64,000 nucleotides of DNA, from contig CP051235.1 of the NCBI GenBank assembly GCA_017794705.1, forward strand, positions 1,985,010 to 2,049,009, written 5' to 3'. Below are positions 33,946 to 41,749 of this stretch, piece after piece. Below the pieces are notes generated by a model. It had not been told where the DNA came from, did no database searches, and saw only the letters and a list, made by a program, of their open reading frames with translations. Source of the stretch: Devosia sp. (GTDB taxonomy: Bacteria; Pseudomonadota; Alphaproteobacteria; Rhizobiales; Devosiaceae). Positions within the stretch are counted from its first letter, which is position 1. Each line of letters begins with the position of its first letter. The position numbers and the translations under genes were made by a program.

Positions 33946-33962
33946 TTACGATATATCTTACG
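33946..33962. promoter_or_regulatory. PadR operator candidate 1
   Basis: On the minus strand the site is CGTAAGATATATCGTAA, a GATATATC palindrome flanked by CGTAA repeats. It covers the region just after the predicted start of transcription. It shares CGTAAGATAT with site 2. Confidence 0.55.
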
Positions 33963-33970
33963 TTGCGACA

Positions 33971-33999
33971 TGGATAATCCTCAGGACCAACACTGTCAA
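33971..33999 (-). promoter_or_regulatory. padR promoter
   Basis: TTGACA (33994-33999 on the minus strand) and TATCCA (33971-33976) are 17 nt apart. The predicted leader is about 30 nt. Operator candidates lie on both sides. Confidence 0.6.
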
Positions 34000-34004
34000 G
34001 AAAC

Positions 34005-34018
34005 ATATCGTAAGATAT
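34005..34018. promoter_or_regulatory. PadR operator candidate 2
   Basis: ATATCGTAAGATAT is an imperfect 14-bp dyad (ATATC-N4-GATAT) immediately upstream of the padR -35 box. It repeats the CGTAAGATAT core of site 1. Confidence 0.55.
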
Positions 34019-34051
34019 ACAAACCTTCGGGTGTTATCACGTTCGGGGACG

Positions 34052-34080
34052 AAAAAGCCCGGTACCTCGCGGTACCGGGC
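34052..34080 (-). terminator. Terminator of rplS
   Basis: GCCCGGTACC and GGTACCGGGC form a perfect 10-bp stem with loop TCGC. TTTTTCG follows on the minus strand. This is a strong factor-independent terminator 30 nt past the rplS stop. Confidence 0.9.
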
Positions 34081-34110
34081 TTCAAAAATGCTGGTCGCTG
34101 AGCGGGGAGC

Positions 34111-34665
34111 TTATTCGCTCTTGGTCTCTTCTTCAGCCGGTGCCTCAGCTTCGGCTGCTGCTGCAGCTTCTGCGGCCTTCTTGGCTTCTTCCTCGGCAGC
34201 CTGCTCGGCGGCAAGAGCCGCTGCGGCTTCCTCGCGCTCGGCTTCGCGCTGGGCGCGGGCCTCGGCAGCCTCGAGGCGTTCACCTTCGCGGATGCGCTTG
34301 GTGCGGGCGTTGGTGGCTTCAAAGATACGGGCCGACTTGCCGCGGCGATCGCGCAGGTAATAGAGCTTGGCCCGGCGCACCTTTCCGCGCTTCAGAACTT
34401 CGATGCGGTCGATGTTCGGCGACAGGACCGGGAACACACGTTCCACGCCTTCACCATAGGAAATCTTGCGGACGGTGAAGCTTTCCTGCAGGCCGGATCC
34501 GGTGCGGGCAATGACCACGCCTTCATAGGCCTGGAGGCGTTCTTTTTCGCCTTCGCGCACTTTCACCCACACCTTGACGGTGTCGCCGTGGGTAAACTCG
34601 GGGTACTTCTTGGAGGCGGAAAGCTGTTCCGTCTGCTCTTTTTCGAGCTGCTGGATAATGTTCAT
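34111..34665 (-). CDS. rplS: 50S ribosomal protein L19
   Basis: A 184-residue L19. The conserved core ([55 protein letters not shown], key words) covers about residues 1-120. The last 60 residues are a charged helix-prone tail rich in Ala and Glu, ending [12 protein letters not shown], beyond the usual bacterial length of about 115. L19 sits at the 30S/50S interface. The frame is open up to 34791, but that part contains the promoter and is not coding. It is separated from trmD by two opposite-strand genes. Confidence 0.96.
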   Translation of the reverse strand: MNIIQQLEKEQTEQLSASKKYPEFTHGDTVKVWVKVREGEKERLQAYEGVVIARTGSGLQESFTVRKISYGEGVERVFPVLSPNIDRIEVLKRGKVRRAKLYYLRDRRGKSARIFEATNARTKRIREGERLEAAEARAQREAEREEAAAALAAEQAAEEEAKKAAEAAAAAEAEAPAEEETKSE

Positions 34666-34704
34666 GTCTCTGTTCCGTTTGATCTTTTCAAAGGGGCGAT
34701 TCCC

Positions 34705-34721
34705 GGCAGCACTGCGCTGCC
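34705..34721 (-). promoter_or_regulatory. Hairpin in the rplS leader
   Basis: GGCAGC and GCTGCC pair around a 5-nt loop, midway in the roughly 90-nt leader between the promoter and the rplS ATG. It could be part of an autoregulatory leader, but I recognise no known L19 element. Confidence 0.35.
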
Positions 34722-34761
34722 ATGTCACCCGGTCTTGGTTGGACGGAAAATCGTCGCGGGC

Positions 34762-34791
34762 GCTATACATGAGCGGGTGCGAAGAGTCCAA
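34762..34791 (-). promoter_or_regulatory. rplS promoter
   Basis: On the minus strand TTGGAC and TATAGC are separated by 18 nt, a close match to housekeeping promoters. It gives rplS its own promoter, which it needs because it is detached from trmD. Confidence 0.7.
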
Positions 34792-34878
34792 TCTTTTCCG
34801 CCGTTTGGGCGATTTCCAAAAACTGTTGCAGATGTCGCATAGCCTGACTGGACAGATGTGCTTATAGGTCCACGCGTC

Positions 34879-35256
34879 ATGAGTTCAGAACGCGCCAGAA
34901 ACCTGTTGCCGCTTGCGGGCGAGTTCCTCGCCGCGCTGGCGATGCTGGCCATCCTGATCCTGAGTTTTGCGCCGGTCACCCCTGCCAATTCGGTGCTGTC
35001 CAGCGCCACGGCGTCCGAACTATCGGCGGTCTCGGCAAGCTGGTGCGGTGGTTCTGTCCAGGGCGGCGCGGATCATCATGCAACCGCCTGTCATGCTTGC
35101 CGGGTCGATGCGGTGGAGCTGCCGCCCGCGCCATGCACGGCCGAACCGGCTTTCACCGCTCTTGTGCCGGCCCCGCTTGCCGAACAGCGACTGTTCGTTC
35201 CCGGCGATCCCACGGGTCCCCCGTCCGGCCCGCGCGCGCCACCCTTTGCCGTCTGA
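34879..35256 (+). CDS. Small membrane-anchored protein, DUF2946-like
   Basis: A 125-residue protein with one hydrophobic segment near residues 15-38 ([18 protein letters not shown]) and a histidine/cysteine cluster [14 protein letters not shown] near residue 75. This resembles DUF2946 proteins found in copper-responsive clusters, but the match is loose. The downstream neighbour is a PCuAC copper chaperone. The C-terminal part is proline-rich. A GTG seven codons upstream is an alternative start. Confidence 0.6.
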   Translation: MSSERARNLLPLAGEFLAALAMLAILILSFAPVTPANSVLSSATASELSAVSASWCGGSVQGGADHHATACHACRVDAVELPPAPCTAEPAFTALVPAPLAEQRLFVPGDPTGPPSGPRAPPFAV

Positions 35257-35318
35257 TCCCCCAATCGCGCTGCCGAACTGCAGCGCGCCTCCCAGATCAA
35301 CGACATTGGAAATTTCAC

Positions 35319-35813
35319 ATGAACAATCTCATTCGCGCCGCCCTTGCGGCCCTTGCCCTCGTCTTCACCCCCGCCATCACCATCGCCCATGAAGGCCACA
35401 TGCATGGCGCCATCAGCCTCTCCGGTGCTTTCATCCGCGCCATGCCGCCCGCCGCACAAAACGCCGGCGGGTTCCTGGTCATCTCCAATGACGGCCAGGC
35501 CGACGATGCGCTTTTGATGGTCACCTCGCCGTTGGCCGGTGAGGTCCAGATCCACGAAACCACCATGGTCAATGACATGATGCAGATGGGTCCGGTCGAG
35601 GGCGACCTTGTCATCCCCGTCGGAGAAAGCGTGACCTTTGCACCGGGCGGGCTGCATCTGATGTTCATGCAGGTCGAAACCCCGTTCGCCGAAGGCGACG
35701 AGGTTCCAGTGACCCTGCACTTTCGTGAAGAAGGTCCGGTCGACCTGGTGATGCCGGTCGTGGCGATCGGGGCCAGCGTGGCCCCGATGCAGATGGACCA
35801 TTCAAGCCACTAG
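35319..35813 (+). CDS. Periplasmic copper chaperone PCu(A)C
   Basis: A 164-residue secreted protein. The signal peptide ends near TIAHEG. The PCuAC core shows [23 protein letters not shown] and the Cu(I) ligand pattern H-x10-M...H-x-M in EIQIHE-like [15 protein letters not shown] and [10 protein letters not shown]. Additional His/Met residues lie at both ends ([15 protein letters not shown]). It delivers copper to cytochrome oxidase or stores it. It lies 62 nt after the DUF2946-like gene. The stop is shared with trmD through CTAG. Confidence 0.92.
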   Translation: MNNLIRAALAALALVFTPAITIAHEGHMHGAISLSGAFIRAMPPAAQNAGGFLVISNDGQADDALLMVTSPLAGEVQIHETTMVNDMMQMGPVEGDLVIPVGESVTFAPGGLHLMFMQVETPFAEGDEVPVTLHFREEGPVDLVMPVVAIGASVAPMQMDHSSH

Positions 35814-36493
35814 GGCTTGAGCAAATCCGGGCGGCGCCGGCGGGTGAGCTTTTCGCTCTCCGCCCGCCGCCACTTCTCCACCCTGGCGTGATCACCCGAG
35901 GTCAGCACCTCGGGAATATCGACCCCTTCAAAACTCTGAGGGCGGGTGTAGTGCGGATATTCGAGCAGCCCGTTCTCAAAGCTCTCGTCGGCATGGCTTT
36001 CGGCACTGCCGAGGACGCCCGGGATCAGCCGCACCACGGCCTCGAGCAGCACCATCGCCGCCGCTTCGCCGCCGGCAAGCACATAGTCGCCAATGGAAAC
36101 CTCGGTGAGGGTGCGGCTGTCGATGACCCGCTGGTCGACACCTTCAAATCGCCCGCAGACGATGACCGTACCGGGCCCTTCTGCCAGATCGTGCGCCATT
36201 TTCTGGGTCAGCGGTGTGCCGCGGGGGCTCATCAACAGCCGCGGCCGCGGGTCACCTTCAGGCGAAGTGGCATCGATTGCCGCCGCCAGAATATCAGCCC
36301 GTAGCACCATTCCGGCACCGCCGCCGGCGGGCGTGTCATCCACCGACCGGTGCCTGTCTTGGGCAAAGTCGCGCAGCTGGGTGGCGTTCAGCGACCACAG
36401 GCCCTCGCTCAGCCCGCGGCCCAGCACCGATGCACCAAGCGGCCCGGGAAACAGGTCGGGAAACAGCGTGATGACGTCGGCGCGAAAGCTCAT
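35810..36493 (-). CDS. trmD: tRNA (guanine(37)-N1)-methyltransferase
   Basis: A 227-residue SPOUT methyltransferase. The knot region [27 protein letters not shown] and [16 protein letters not shown] carries the SAM-binding trefoil. The N-terminus [14 protein letters not shown] is canonical. It makes m1G37 in tRNAs and prevents frameshifting. It overlaps the rimM stop (ATGA). The gene after it, rplS, is detached by two inserted opposite-strand genes. Confidence 0.97.
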   Translation of the reverse strand: MSFRADVITLFPDLFPGPLGASVLGRGLSEGLWSLNATQLRDFAQDRHRSVDDTPAGGGAGMVLRADILAAAIDATSPEGDPRPRLLMSPRGTPLTQKMAHDLAEGPGTVIVCGRFEGVDQRVIDSRTLTEVSIGDYVLAGGEAAAMVLLEAVVRLIPGVLGSAESHADESFENGLLEYPHYTRPQSFEGVDIPEVLTSGDHARVEKWRRAESEKLTRRRRPDLLKP

Positions 36494-37023
36494 CGCGGTT
36501 CCTCACCGAGCACCTCATCCGGCGGCACGATGGTCACGGTGCCACTGGCAATATCCACCCTGGGAAACACCGCCATGGTGAAGGGCAGGAACGAGGTCTC
36601 GCCGTCTGAGGTGCGCACCTCAAGCACATCTCCGGCGCCATAGTTGGCAACCGAAACGACTTCGCCGTGGTCCGACCCGTCTGACCAGACGGTCTTCAGC
36701 CCGATCAGGTCGGCCTGCAGGAACTCATCTTCCGCAACCGTTTCCGAAAGACGCTCATGCGGCACGAACAGTTCTGTGCCGTTCAGCGCTTCGGCCGAAT
36801 TGCGGTCGGTCACGCCTTCAAGCGAAACGATCAGCATGTTCTTTTGAACACGTGCCCTGGTGATGGTGAGCGAAAGGTCCGGCTTTTTAGTCAGCAGCGG
36901 ATTGTAGTCCGCAATATCAAGCGGCGCGTCGGTGTAGCTTTGCAGCCGAACCTGGCCCTTGAGCCCGTGGGCCGCGCCGATGCGGCCCACGAGGATCAGT
37001 TTGTCTTTGGCACCAATGGCCAT
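36490..37023 (-). CDS. rimM: Ribosome maturation factor RimM
   Basis: A 177-residue protein with an N-terminal RimM barrel ([22 protein letters not shown]) and a C-terminal PRC barrel ([22 protein letters not shown]). It binds S19 and assists 30S head assembly. It lies 14 nt downstream of rpsP and overlaps trmD. Confidence 0.95.
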   Translation of the reverse strand: MAIGAKDKLILVGRIGAAHGLKGQVRLQSYTDAPLDIADYNPLLTKKPDLSLTITRARVQKNMLIVSLEGVTDRNSAEALNGTELFVPHERLSETVAEDEFLQADLIGLKTVWSDGSDHGEVVSVANYGAGDVLEVRTSDGETSFLPFTMAVFPRVDIASGTVTIVPPDEVLGEEPR

Positions 37024-37037
37024 GGGAACAAGACCGA

Positions 37038-37511
37038 TTACTCGGCCTTGGCTTCCTCTTCATCAGCAGCAGGGGCCTCGTCGGCCGGAGCTTCTGCGGG
37101 AGCCTCTTCTTCAGCCGGGGCTTCGGCTGCGGCCTTGGCCGCGGCTGCCGCTTCTTCTTCAGCATCCTTCTTGGCCTGTTCAGCAGCGGCCTTTTCTTCG
37201 ATCCGCTCCTGGGCCTTCTTGCCCGGCTTGGCCTTTTCGGGGTTGTTGCGGGCTTCGCGCTTCAGCAGGCCTTCGGCATCGAGGAAACGGGCCACGCGGT
37301 CGGTCGGCTGGGCGCCGACTTCAAGCCAGTGCTTTGCGCGCTCGACGTCGAGCTTGACGCGCTCGCCGCCTTCCTTGGGCAGCATCGGGTTGTAGGAGCC
37401 GACGCGCTCGATATAGCGGCCGTCGCGGGGCGAACGGACGTCGGCAACGACGACGTGGTAATAGGGGCGCTTCTTGGAGCCGGCGCGGGCAAGGCGAAGT
37501 TTCAGGGTCAT
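37038..37511 (-). CDS. rpsP: 30S ribosomal protein S16
   Basis: A 157-residue S16. The core [43 protein letters not shown] and [12 protein letters not shown] fills about residues 1-85. The remaining 70 residues form an Ala/Glu/Pro-rich tail ([19 protein letters not shown]) resembling that of the nearby L19. Standard S16 is about 80-90 residues, so the tail nearly doubles it. It lies between ffh and rimM. Confidence 0.97.
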   Translation of the reverse strand: MTLKLRLARAGSKKRPYYHVVVADVRSPRDGRYIERVGSYNPMLPKEGGERVKLDVERAKHWLEVGAQPTDRVARFLDAEGLLKREARNNPEKAKPGKKAQERIEEKAAAEQAKKDAEEEAAAAAKAAAEAPAEEEAPAEAPADEAPAADEEEAKAE

Positions 37512-37552
37512 TCAGGTTTTCCTTGAGTTGAATGGGGTCGAATTCGGGTTGA

Positions 37553-39139
37553 TCACTTTTTCCGCAACGGTCCGGAGCCGAGCCCGGGCAGGCCGGGGAA
37601 CTGCGGGTTGCCGCCGAGATTGCCGAGACCGGCTTTCTTTGTCAGTTGCGAGAAATCGGAAGGGAGCTGTTTGGGCTCCGGTTGCGCGGATGCCCCGTCC
37701 CGGGCCGGCAGCGATTTGGGGTCGATCCCCATTTCACGCGCCATGCGCCCCAGTTCGCGGGGGTCCATGTTTTCCATGTCGGGCATTTGGCCCATGCCCG
37801 GCATCTTGCCGCCCAGCAGTCCGCCAAGGCCACCCAGTCCGCCCTTGCCGACCTTTTTCATCATGGCGGCCATCTGCTTGTACTGTTTCATCAGCTTGTT
37901 GATTTCGCTGACTTCGGTGCCCGACCCGGCGGCGATGCGCTTGCGGCGCGAGGCGTTCAAGAGTTCCGGCCTGGCCCGTTCCTTCTTGGTCATGGAATCG
38001 ATGATGGCGACCTGCCGGTCGAACATTTTTTCATCGACATTGACCCCGGCCATGGCCTTTTTCATCTGGCCCATGCCCGGCATCAGGCCCATCAGGGCGT
38101 TCATGCCGCCCATTTTTTTCATCTGCAGAAGCTGGTTTTTCAGGTCTTCGAGATCGAACTGACCCTTTTTCAGCTTCTTGGCCATCCTGGCCGCTTCTTC
38201 GGCCGAAACATGCTCCGAGGCCTTTTCGACCAAGGAGACAATGTCGCCCATGCCCAGAATGCGGTCGGCGATGCGTTTGGGGCTGAAATTCTCCAGTCCG
38301 TCGAGTTTTTCGCTCACACCGATCAGCTTGATCGGCACGCCGGTCGCAGCGCGCATCGACAGCGCCGCACCACCGCGTCCGTCACCGTCCATGCGGGTCA
38401 GAACGATACCCGTCAGGTCCACCCGGTCGGCAAACGATCGGGCGAGATTGACCGCGTCCTGGCCGGTCAGCGCGTCAGCGACCAGCAAGGTTTCGTGGGG
38501 TTCGGCGACCGCCTCGATCTCGGCGGTTTCGGCCATCAGCTCTTCATCGATATGGGTGCGGCCGGCGGTATCGAGAATATAGACGTCATAGCCGCCGCGT
38601 TTGGCGGTGTCCCTGGCGCGCCGGGCGATCTCGACCGGGGTCTGGCCGGCGACGGTCTCGAGCACATCGACCTCGACCTGTTCGCCCAGTACCTTGAGCT
38701 GTTCCATCGCCGCGGGACGGCGGGTGTCGAGCGAAGCCAGCAGCACTTTCTTGTTTTCGCGCTGCTTCAGGCGGCGGGCGATCTTGGCGGTGGTGGTGGT
38801 CTTGCCCGAGCCCTGCAAGCCGACCATCAGGATCGGCACCGGCGGCGTAGATCGCAGATCAATCGGCGCATCTTCCTCGCCGAGCACACGCACCAGTTCG
38901 TCGTTGACGATCTTGACCACCTGCTGGCCGGGGGTGACCGAGCGGGTCACCTCGGCGCCGGTGGCGCGATCACGCACCTGTTCGACAAAGGCGCGGACGA
39001 CTTCCAGCGAAACGTCAGCCTCGATCAGGGCGCGGCGCACCTCACGCAGCGCGGCAGAAACATCCGCCTCGCTGAGATTGCCGCGGCCCGTCAGGCCCTT
39101 GAATATATTGCCCAGCCGATCGCTGAGGGTCTCGAACAT
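37553..39139 (-). CDS. ffh: Signal recognition particle protein Ffh
   Basis: A 528-residue SRP54 GTPase. The N domain is followed by the G domain with GLQGSGKTTTTAKIA near residue 107, DTRRPAAMEQL, DTAGRTHIDEEL and TRMDGDGRGG. The C-terminal M domain is methionine-rich (MGQMKKAMAGV; MPGMGQMPDMENMDP) and binds 4.5S RNA and signal peptides. It is the first gene of ffh-rpsP-rimM-trmD and the partner of FtsY, encoded at 47507. Confidence 0.97.
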   Translation of the reverse strand: MFETLSDRLGNIFKGLTGRGNLSEADVSAALREVRRALIEADVSLEVVRAFVEQVRDRATGAEVTRSVTPGQQVVKIVNDELVRVLGEEDAPIDLRSTPPVPILMVGLQGSGKTTTTAKIARRLKQRENKKVLLASLDTRRPAAMEQLKVLGEQVEVDVLETVAGQTPVEIARRARDTAKRGGYDVYILDTAGRTHIDEELMAETAEIEAVAEPHETLLVADALTGQDAVNLARSFADRVDLTGIVLTRMDGDGRGGAALSMRAATGVPIKLIGVSEKLDGLENFSPKRIADRILGMGDIVSLVEKASEHVSAEEAARMAKKLKKGQFDLEDLKNQLLQMKKMGGMNALMGLMPGMGQMKKAMAGVNVDEKMFDRQVAIIDSMTKKERARPELLNASRRKRIAAGSGTEVSEINKLMKQYKQMAAMMKKVGKGGLGGLGGLLGGKMPGMGQMPDMENMDPRELGRMAREMGIDPKSLPARDGASAQPEPKQLPSDFSQLTKKAGLGNLGGNPQFPGLPGLGSGPLRKK

Positions 39140-39474
39140 CTGTTTTCCTTTGCGCGCGGGGCGCTTGTCTTGCCGCTTGTTCCACCTACCCCCTCTCCCT
39201 TGGGGGAGAGGGCCGGGGTGAGGGGGGCCTTGCGGCCTCTGATCAAATCGCCTTCAAAACCCGACCCAACCCATATGGGCAGGGCCAAAGCCAATTAACA
39301 CCCGCGGGCGCATCGCGCTGGCGGGTGGTGACCGTGCATCTCTCGGACGCACCAGTGGCTCAGTGTCTCAGCTCTTTGACAGAGTGCGCGGTGTATGGGG
39401 GAATTTGGGGTGAGAGTCAACGTATCAGTCGGGGTGGGCCGTTGGCACCCAAATCTCGAGGAGGCTCCCCGCGG
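39140..39474. other. 335-bp gap upstream of ffh without a recognisable gene
   Basis: The gap holds the repeat at 39191-39226. A promoter-like pair TTGACT/CATACA with 17-nt spacing is readable on the minus strand near 39410, which could serve ffh. On the plus strand AGCTCTTTGACAG resembles boxA-like sequences of rRNA leaders, but nothing else ribosomal is present. I find no tRNA and no SRP RNA signature. Confidence 0.5.
39191..39226. repeat. Dispersed-type palindromic intergenic repeat
   Basis: CCCTCTCCC-TTGG-GGGAGAGGG (39191-39212) followed by CCGGGGTGAGGGGGG has the look of a common intergenic palindromic repeat of bacterial chromosomes. Only one copy lies in this window, so the repeat status rests on general familiarity with the motif. 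Confidence 0.55.
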
Positions 39475-39669
39475 TCAGCGCTTTCGCCCGAACCGCTTTT
39501 CCAGCCGTTGTTCCAGCTCGGTCAGATCGTCAGGCACCGGCATGCCGGTGGCGCGCAATTCGGCGATCTGCTCGTGGACGTTTCGGGCAAGTTCATGCTC
39601 GTCCTCGGGTTGCTCGATCATCTGGTCGAGCAACAGGTAAATCCGGGCTTTGATATCTTCGAAGGCCAT
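39475..39669 (-). CDS. Small conserved hypothetical protein
   Basis: A 64-residue polar, helix-rich protein (MAFEDIKARIYLLLDQMIEQPEDEHELARN...). It reads like a conserved small alphaproteobacterial protein with the pattern DQMxxQPED and GMPVPDDL. A GTG at 39684 in the same frame is possible; the ATG is preferred. No function is known to me. It is divergent from the next gene by 65 bp. Confidence 0.65.
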   Translation of the reverse strand: MAFEDIKARIYLLLDQMIEQPEDEHELARNVHEQIAELRATGMPVPDDLTELEQRLEKRFGRKR

Positions 39670-39734
39670 GCATGCATGTTGCACCGTTCCCGGGCGGATG
39701 TCACGCTCGCCGACAGACAGGACAGCAGAATATC

Positions 39735-40442
39735 ATGTCAAAGCGGATCAGCATTCTTTCGGGCACGCGCGACGAACTGGGCGGCGTGGAACTGGGCATC
39801 GTCAACGTCTATGCGCGGGATGAAAAGCCGGGTGGTCTGTCGGGGCAGCTGGTGCTGGAGGGCGGCGACCAGATCATCGGTATTGGCGATAAGCTCAGGC
39901 TTGGCGGCAAAAAGTTTCGGTTGTTGGAAATAGAAGCGCACCGAACCGGCGCCCATGTTTTTCACTTCGAGGATATGGCTGAGGTGCCTGTTTCCGATCC
40001 CGCCAAATCCAGCGCTTCGCCGATCCCGCCGGTTTCCGCCGCGGCACTCGAAAGCCACCTGAAGAAAATAACACCGGACATTCTTGGCCTGCTTGGGGGT
40101 GGGCGATTTGAAATCACTGCCTGGAAAACCAGTTCGACAGACAGCATGACCACTGAGTGGAACGGCATGCAGTCCGGTCCTTCGACACATGTAATGCAAG
40201 TGGCGGTTTTCTCATCGGAGGCACACGACGCGACCGAGTGCACGCTTCGCCGCGACACGATCCGTTATGACCCGCACGAAATCTACCGGCAGGAGGTGAG
40301 CGCCTTTTGGCGGGTGGCCGACAAAAGCGCCCACGTCTTCGCGCGGGGCGAGGGCGAACAGCCGATCAGCGAAATCTGGGCGTCCGACCTGCCCGGTCCG
40401 GTGCTGGCGTTGATCCGGAACCTGCCGTCCGCCGCAAAATGA
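39735..40442 (+). CDS. Hypothetical protein
   Basis: A 235-residue protein that I do not recognise. It has no signal peptide or membrane helix. Residues 1-85 look beta-rich (VELGIVNVYARDEKPGGLSGQLVLEGGDQIIGIGDKL, key words), then a Pro/Ser/Ala linker at about 95-110. The rest, residues about 111-235, contains DTIRYDPHEIYRQEVSAFW. Codon usage appears native. The longer frame from 39672 is rejected because it overlaps the divergent small gene. No operon partner: 68 bp to the aminopeptidase gene. Confidence 0.65.
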   Translation: MSKRISILSGTRDELGGVELGIVNVYARDEKPGGLSGQLVLEGGDQIIGIGDKLRLGGKKFRLLEIEAHRTGAHVFHFEDMAEVPVSDPAKSSASPIPPVSAAALESHLKKITPDILGLLGGGRFEITAWKTSSTDSMTTEWNGMQSGPSTHVMQVAVFSSEAHDATECTLRRDTIRYDPHEIYRQEVSAFWRVADKSAHVFARGEGEQPISEIWASDLPGPVLALIRNLPSAAK

Positions 40443-40510
40443 GCGCAGTTGCCGTGATGTTGCTGCCGCGTTAAGCCATCGCCCAACATTTCTCGTTTGA
40501 AGGTTGTTTC

Positions 40511-41749
40511 ATGAAATCCCCCATCTCGGATGCCAATCTGGAAAAGCTGGCCGCGGTCTCGATTAATACCGGGCTCAATCTCAAGAAGGGTCAGCCGCTG
40601 GTCATCACTGCGCCGCTCAATGCGCAGCCCCTGGTCCGCAAGCTGACCGAACAGGCCTACAAGGCCGGCGCCTCGCTGGTCACCACCATCTATACGGACG
40701 AAGCCGACACGCTGGCGCGCTACCAGTACGGCAGCGACGAGAGTTTTGATGTGGCGCCGGGCTGGCTGTTCGAGGGGCTGGGCAAGGCGTTTACCGACGG
40801 CGCTGCGCGCCTGGCGGTTGCGGCCTCCAACCCGATGCTACTGGCCGAGATGGATGCCGACAAGGTCAGCCGCGCCAACAAGGCCCAGTCGATTGCGGCC
40901 AAGCCGGCGATGCAGCCGATCGTGACCTTCCAGACCAACTGGAACATCATCTCCTATCCGCACGTGGAGTGGGCGAAGCTGGTCTTCCCGAATGTGTCCG
41001 AGGACGAAGCGATGCAAAAACTGGCCGACGCCATCCTCAAGATCTCAAGGGTTGACGGGCCGGATCCGGTGGCGGCCTGGGCGGAGCATGACGAGGCCCT
41101 GCACAAGCGGGCCGATTGGCTGAACGAACAGAATTTCTCGGCGCTGAAATATACCGGACCGGGCACCGACCTGACCCTCGGTCTGGCTGACGGCCACAAG
41201 TGGGTGGGCGGTTCCAAGGTGGCGCGCAACGGCGTGCGCTGCATCGCCAATATCCCGACCGAGGAAGTGTTCACCACCCCGCACAAGGACCGGGTGGATG
41301 GTACGGTCTCGGCCACCAAGCCCCTCAGCTACAATGGCACGCTGATCGAGAACATTTCCGTGCGGTTCGAGCATGGCCGGATCGTTGAATCTTCGGCGAC
41401 CAAGGGCGAATCGGTGCTCAAGAAGGTGCTGGAAACAGACGAAGGCGCAGCCCGCCTCGGCGAAGTGGCGCTGGTGCCGCATTCATCGCCGATCTCGCAA
41501 TCGGGCCTGTTGTTCTACAACACGCTCTACGATGAAAACGCTGCCTGCCACATCGCGCTTGGCCAGTGCTATTCGGAATGTTTTGATAATGCGATCAAGA
41601 CCGATCCGGAAAAGGTCAAGGCTTCCGGCGGCAATGAAAGCCTCATTCACATCGACTGGATGATCGGCTCGGACAAGATCGACATTGACGGGATCAAGCA
41701 GGACGGCTCGACCGTTCCGGTGTTCCGCAAGGGTGAATGGGCGAGCTAA
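40511..41749 (+). CDS. M29 family aminopeptidase
   Basis: A 412-residue cytosolic metallo-aminopeptidase (AmpS/T type). Family elements are the N-terminal KKGQPLVITAPL, the domain GTDLTLGLADGHKWVGGS, and the dinuclear metal site in RLGEVALVPHSSPIS, LYDENAACHIALGQCY and SLIHIDWMIGS. The start has no strong Shine-Dalgarno; GAAGGT stands 7-12 nt before. The stop interlocks with the convergent sulfotransferase gene on CTAA. Confidence 0.93.
   Translation: MKSPISDANLEKLAAVSINTGLNLKKGQPLVITAPLNAQPLVRKLTEQAYKAGASLVTTIYTDEADTLARYQYGSDESFDVAPGWLFEGLGKAFTDGAARLAVAASNPMLLAEMDADKVSRANKAQSIAAKPAMQPIVTFQTNWNIISYPHVEWAKLVFPNVSEDEAMQKLADAILKISRVDGPDPVAAWAEHDEALHKRADWLNEQNFSALKYTGPGTDLTLGLADGHKWVGGSKVARNGVRCIANIPTEEVFTTPHKDRVDGTVSATKPLSYNGTLIENISVRFEHGRIVESSATKGESVLKKVLETDEGAARLGEVALVPHSSPISQSGLLFYNTLYDENAACHIALGQCYSECFDNAIKTDPEKVKASGGNESLIHIDWMIGSDKIDIDGIKQDGSTVPVFRKGEWAS

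Noticed and set aside
34666..34791. In-frame upstream extension of rplS
   Set aside because: This segment contains the -35/-10 pair and leader hairpin, and L19 proteins start at the ATG at 34665.
37646..39298. 550-codon open frame opposite ffh
   Set aside because: Antisense shadow of a conserved SRP54 gene in GC-rich DNA; no domain and no ribosome site.
39360..39400. tRNA- or rRNA-leader-like segment
   Set aside because: Only a short boxA-like string is present; no cloverleaf or rRNA sequence can be formed.
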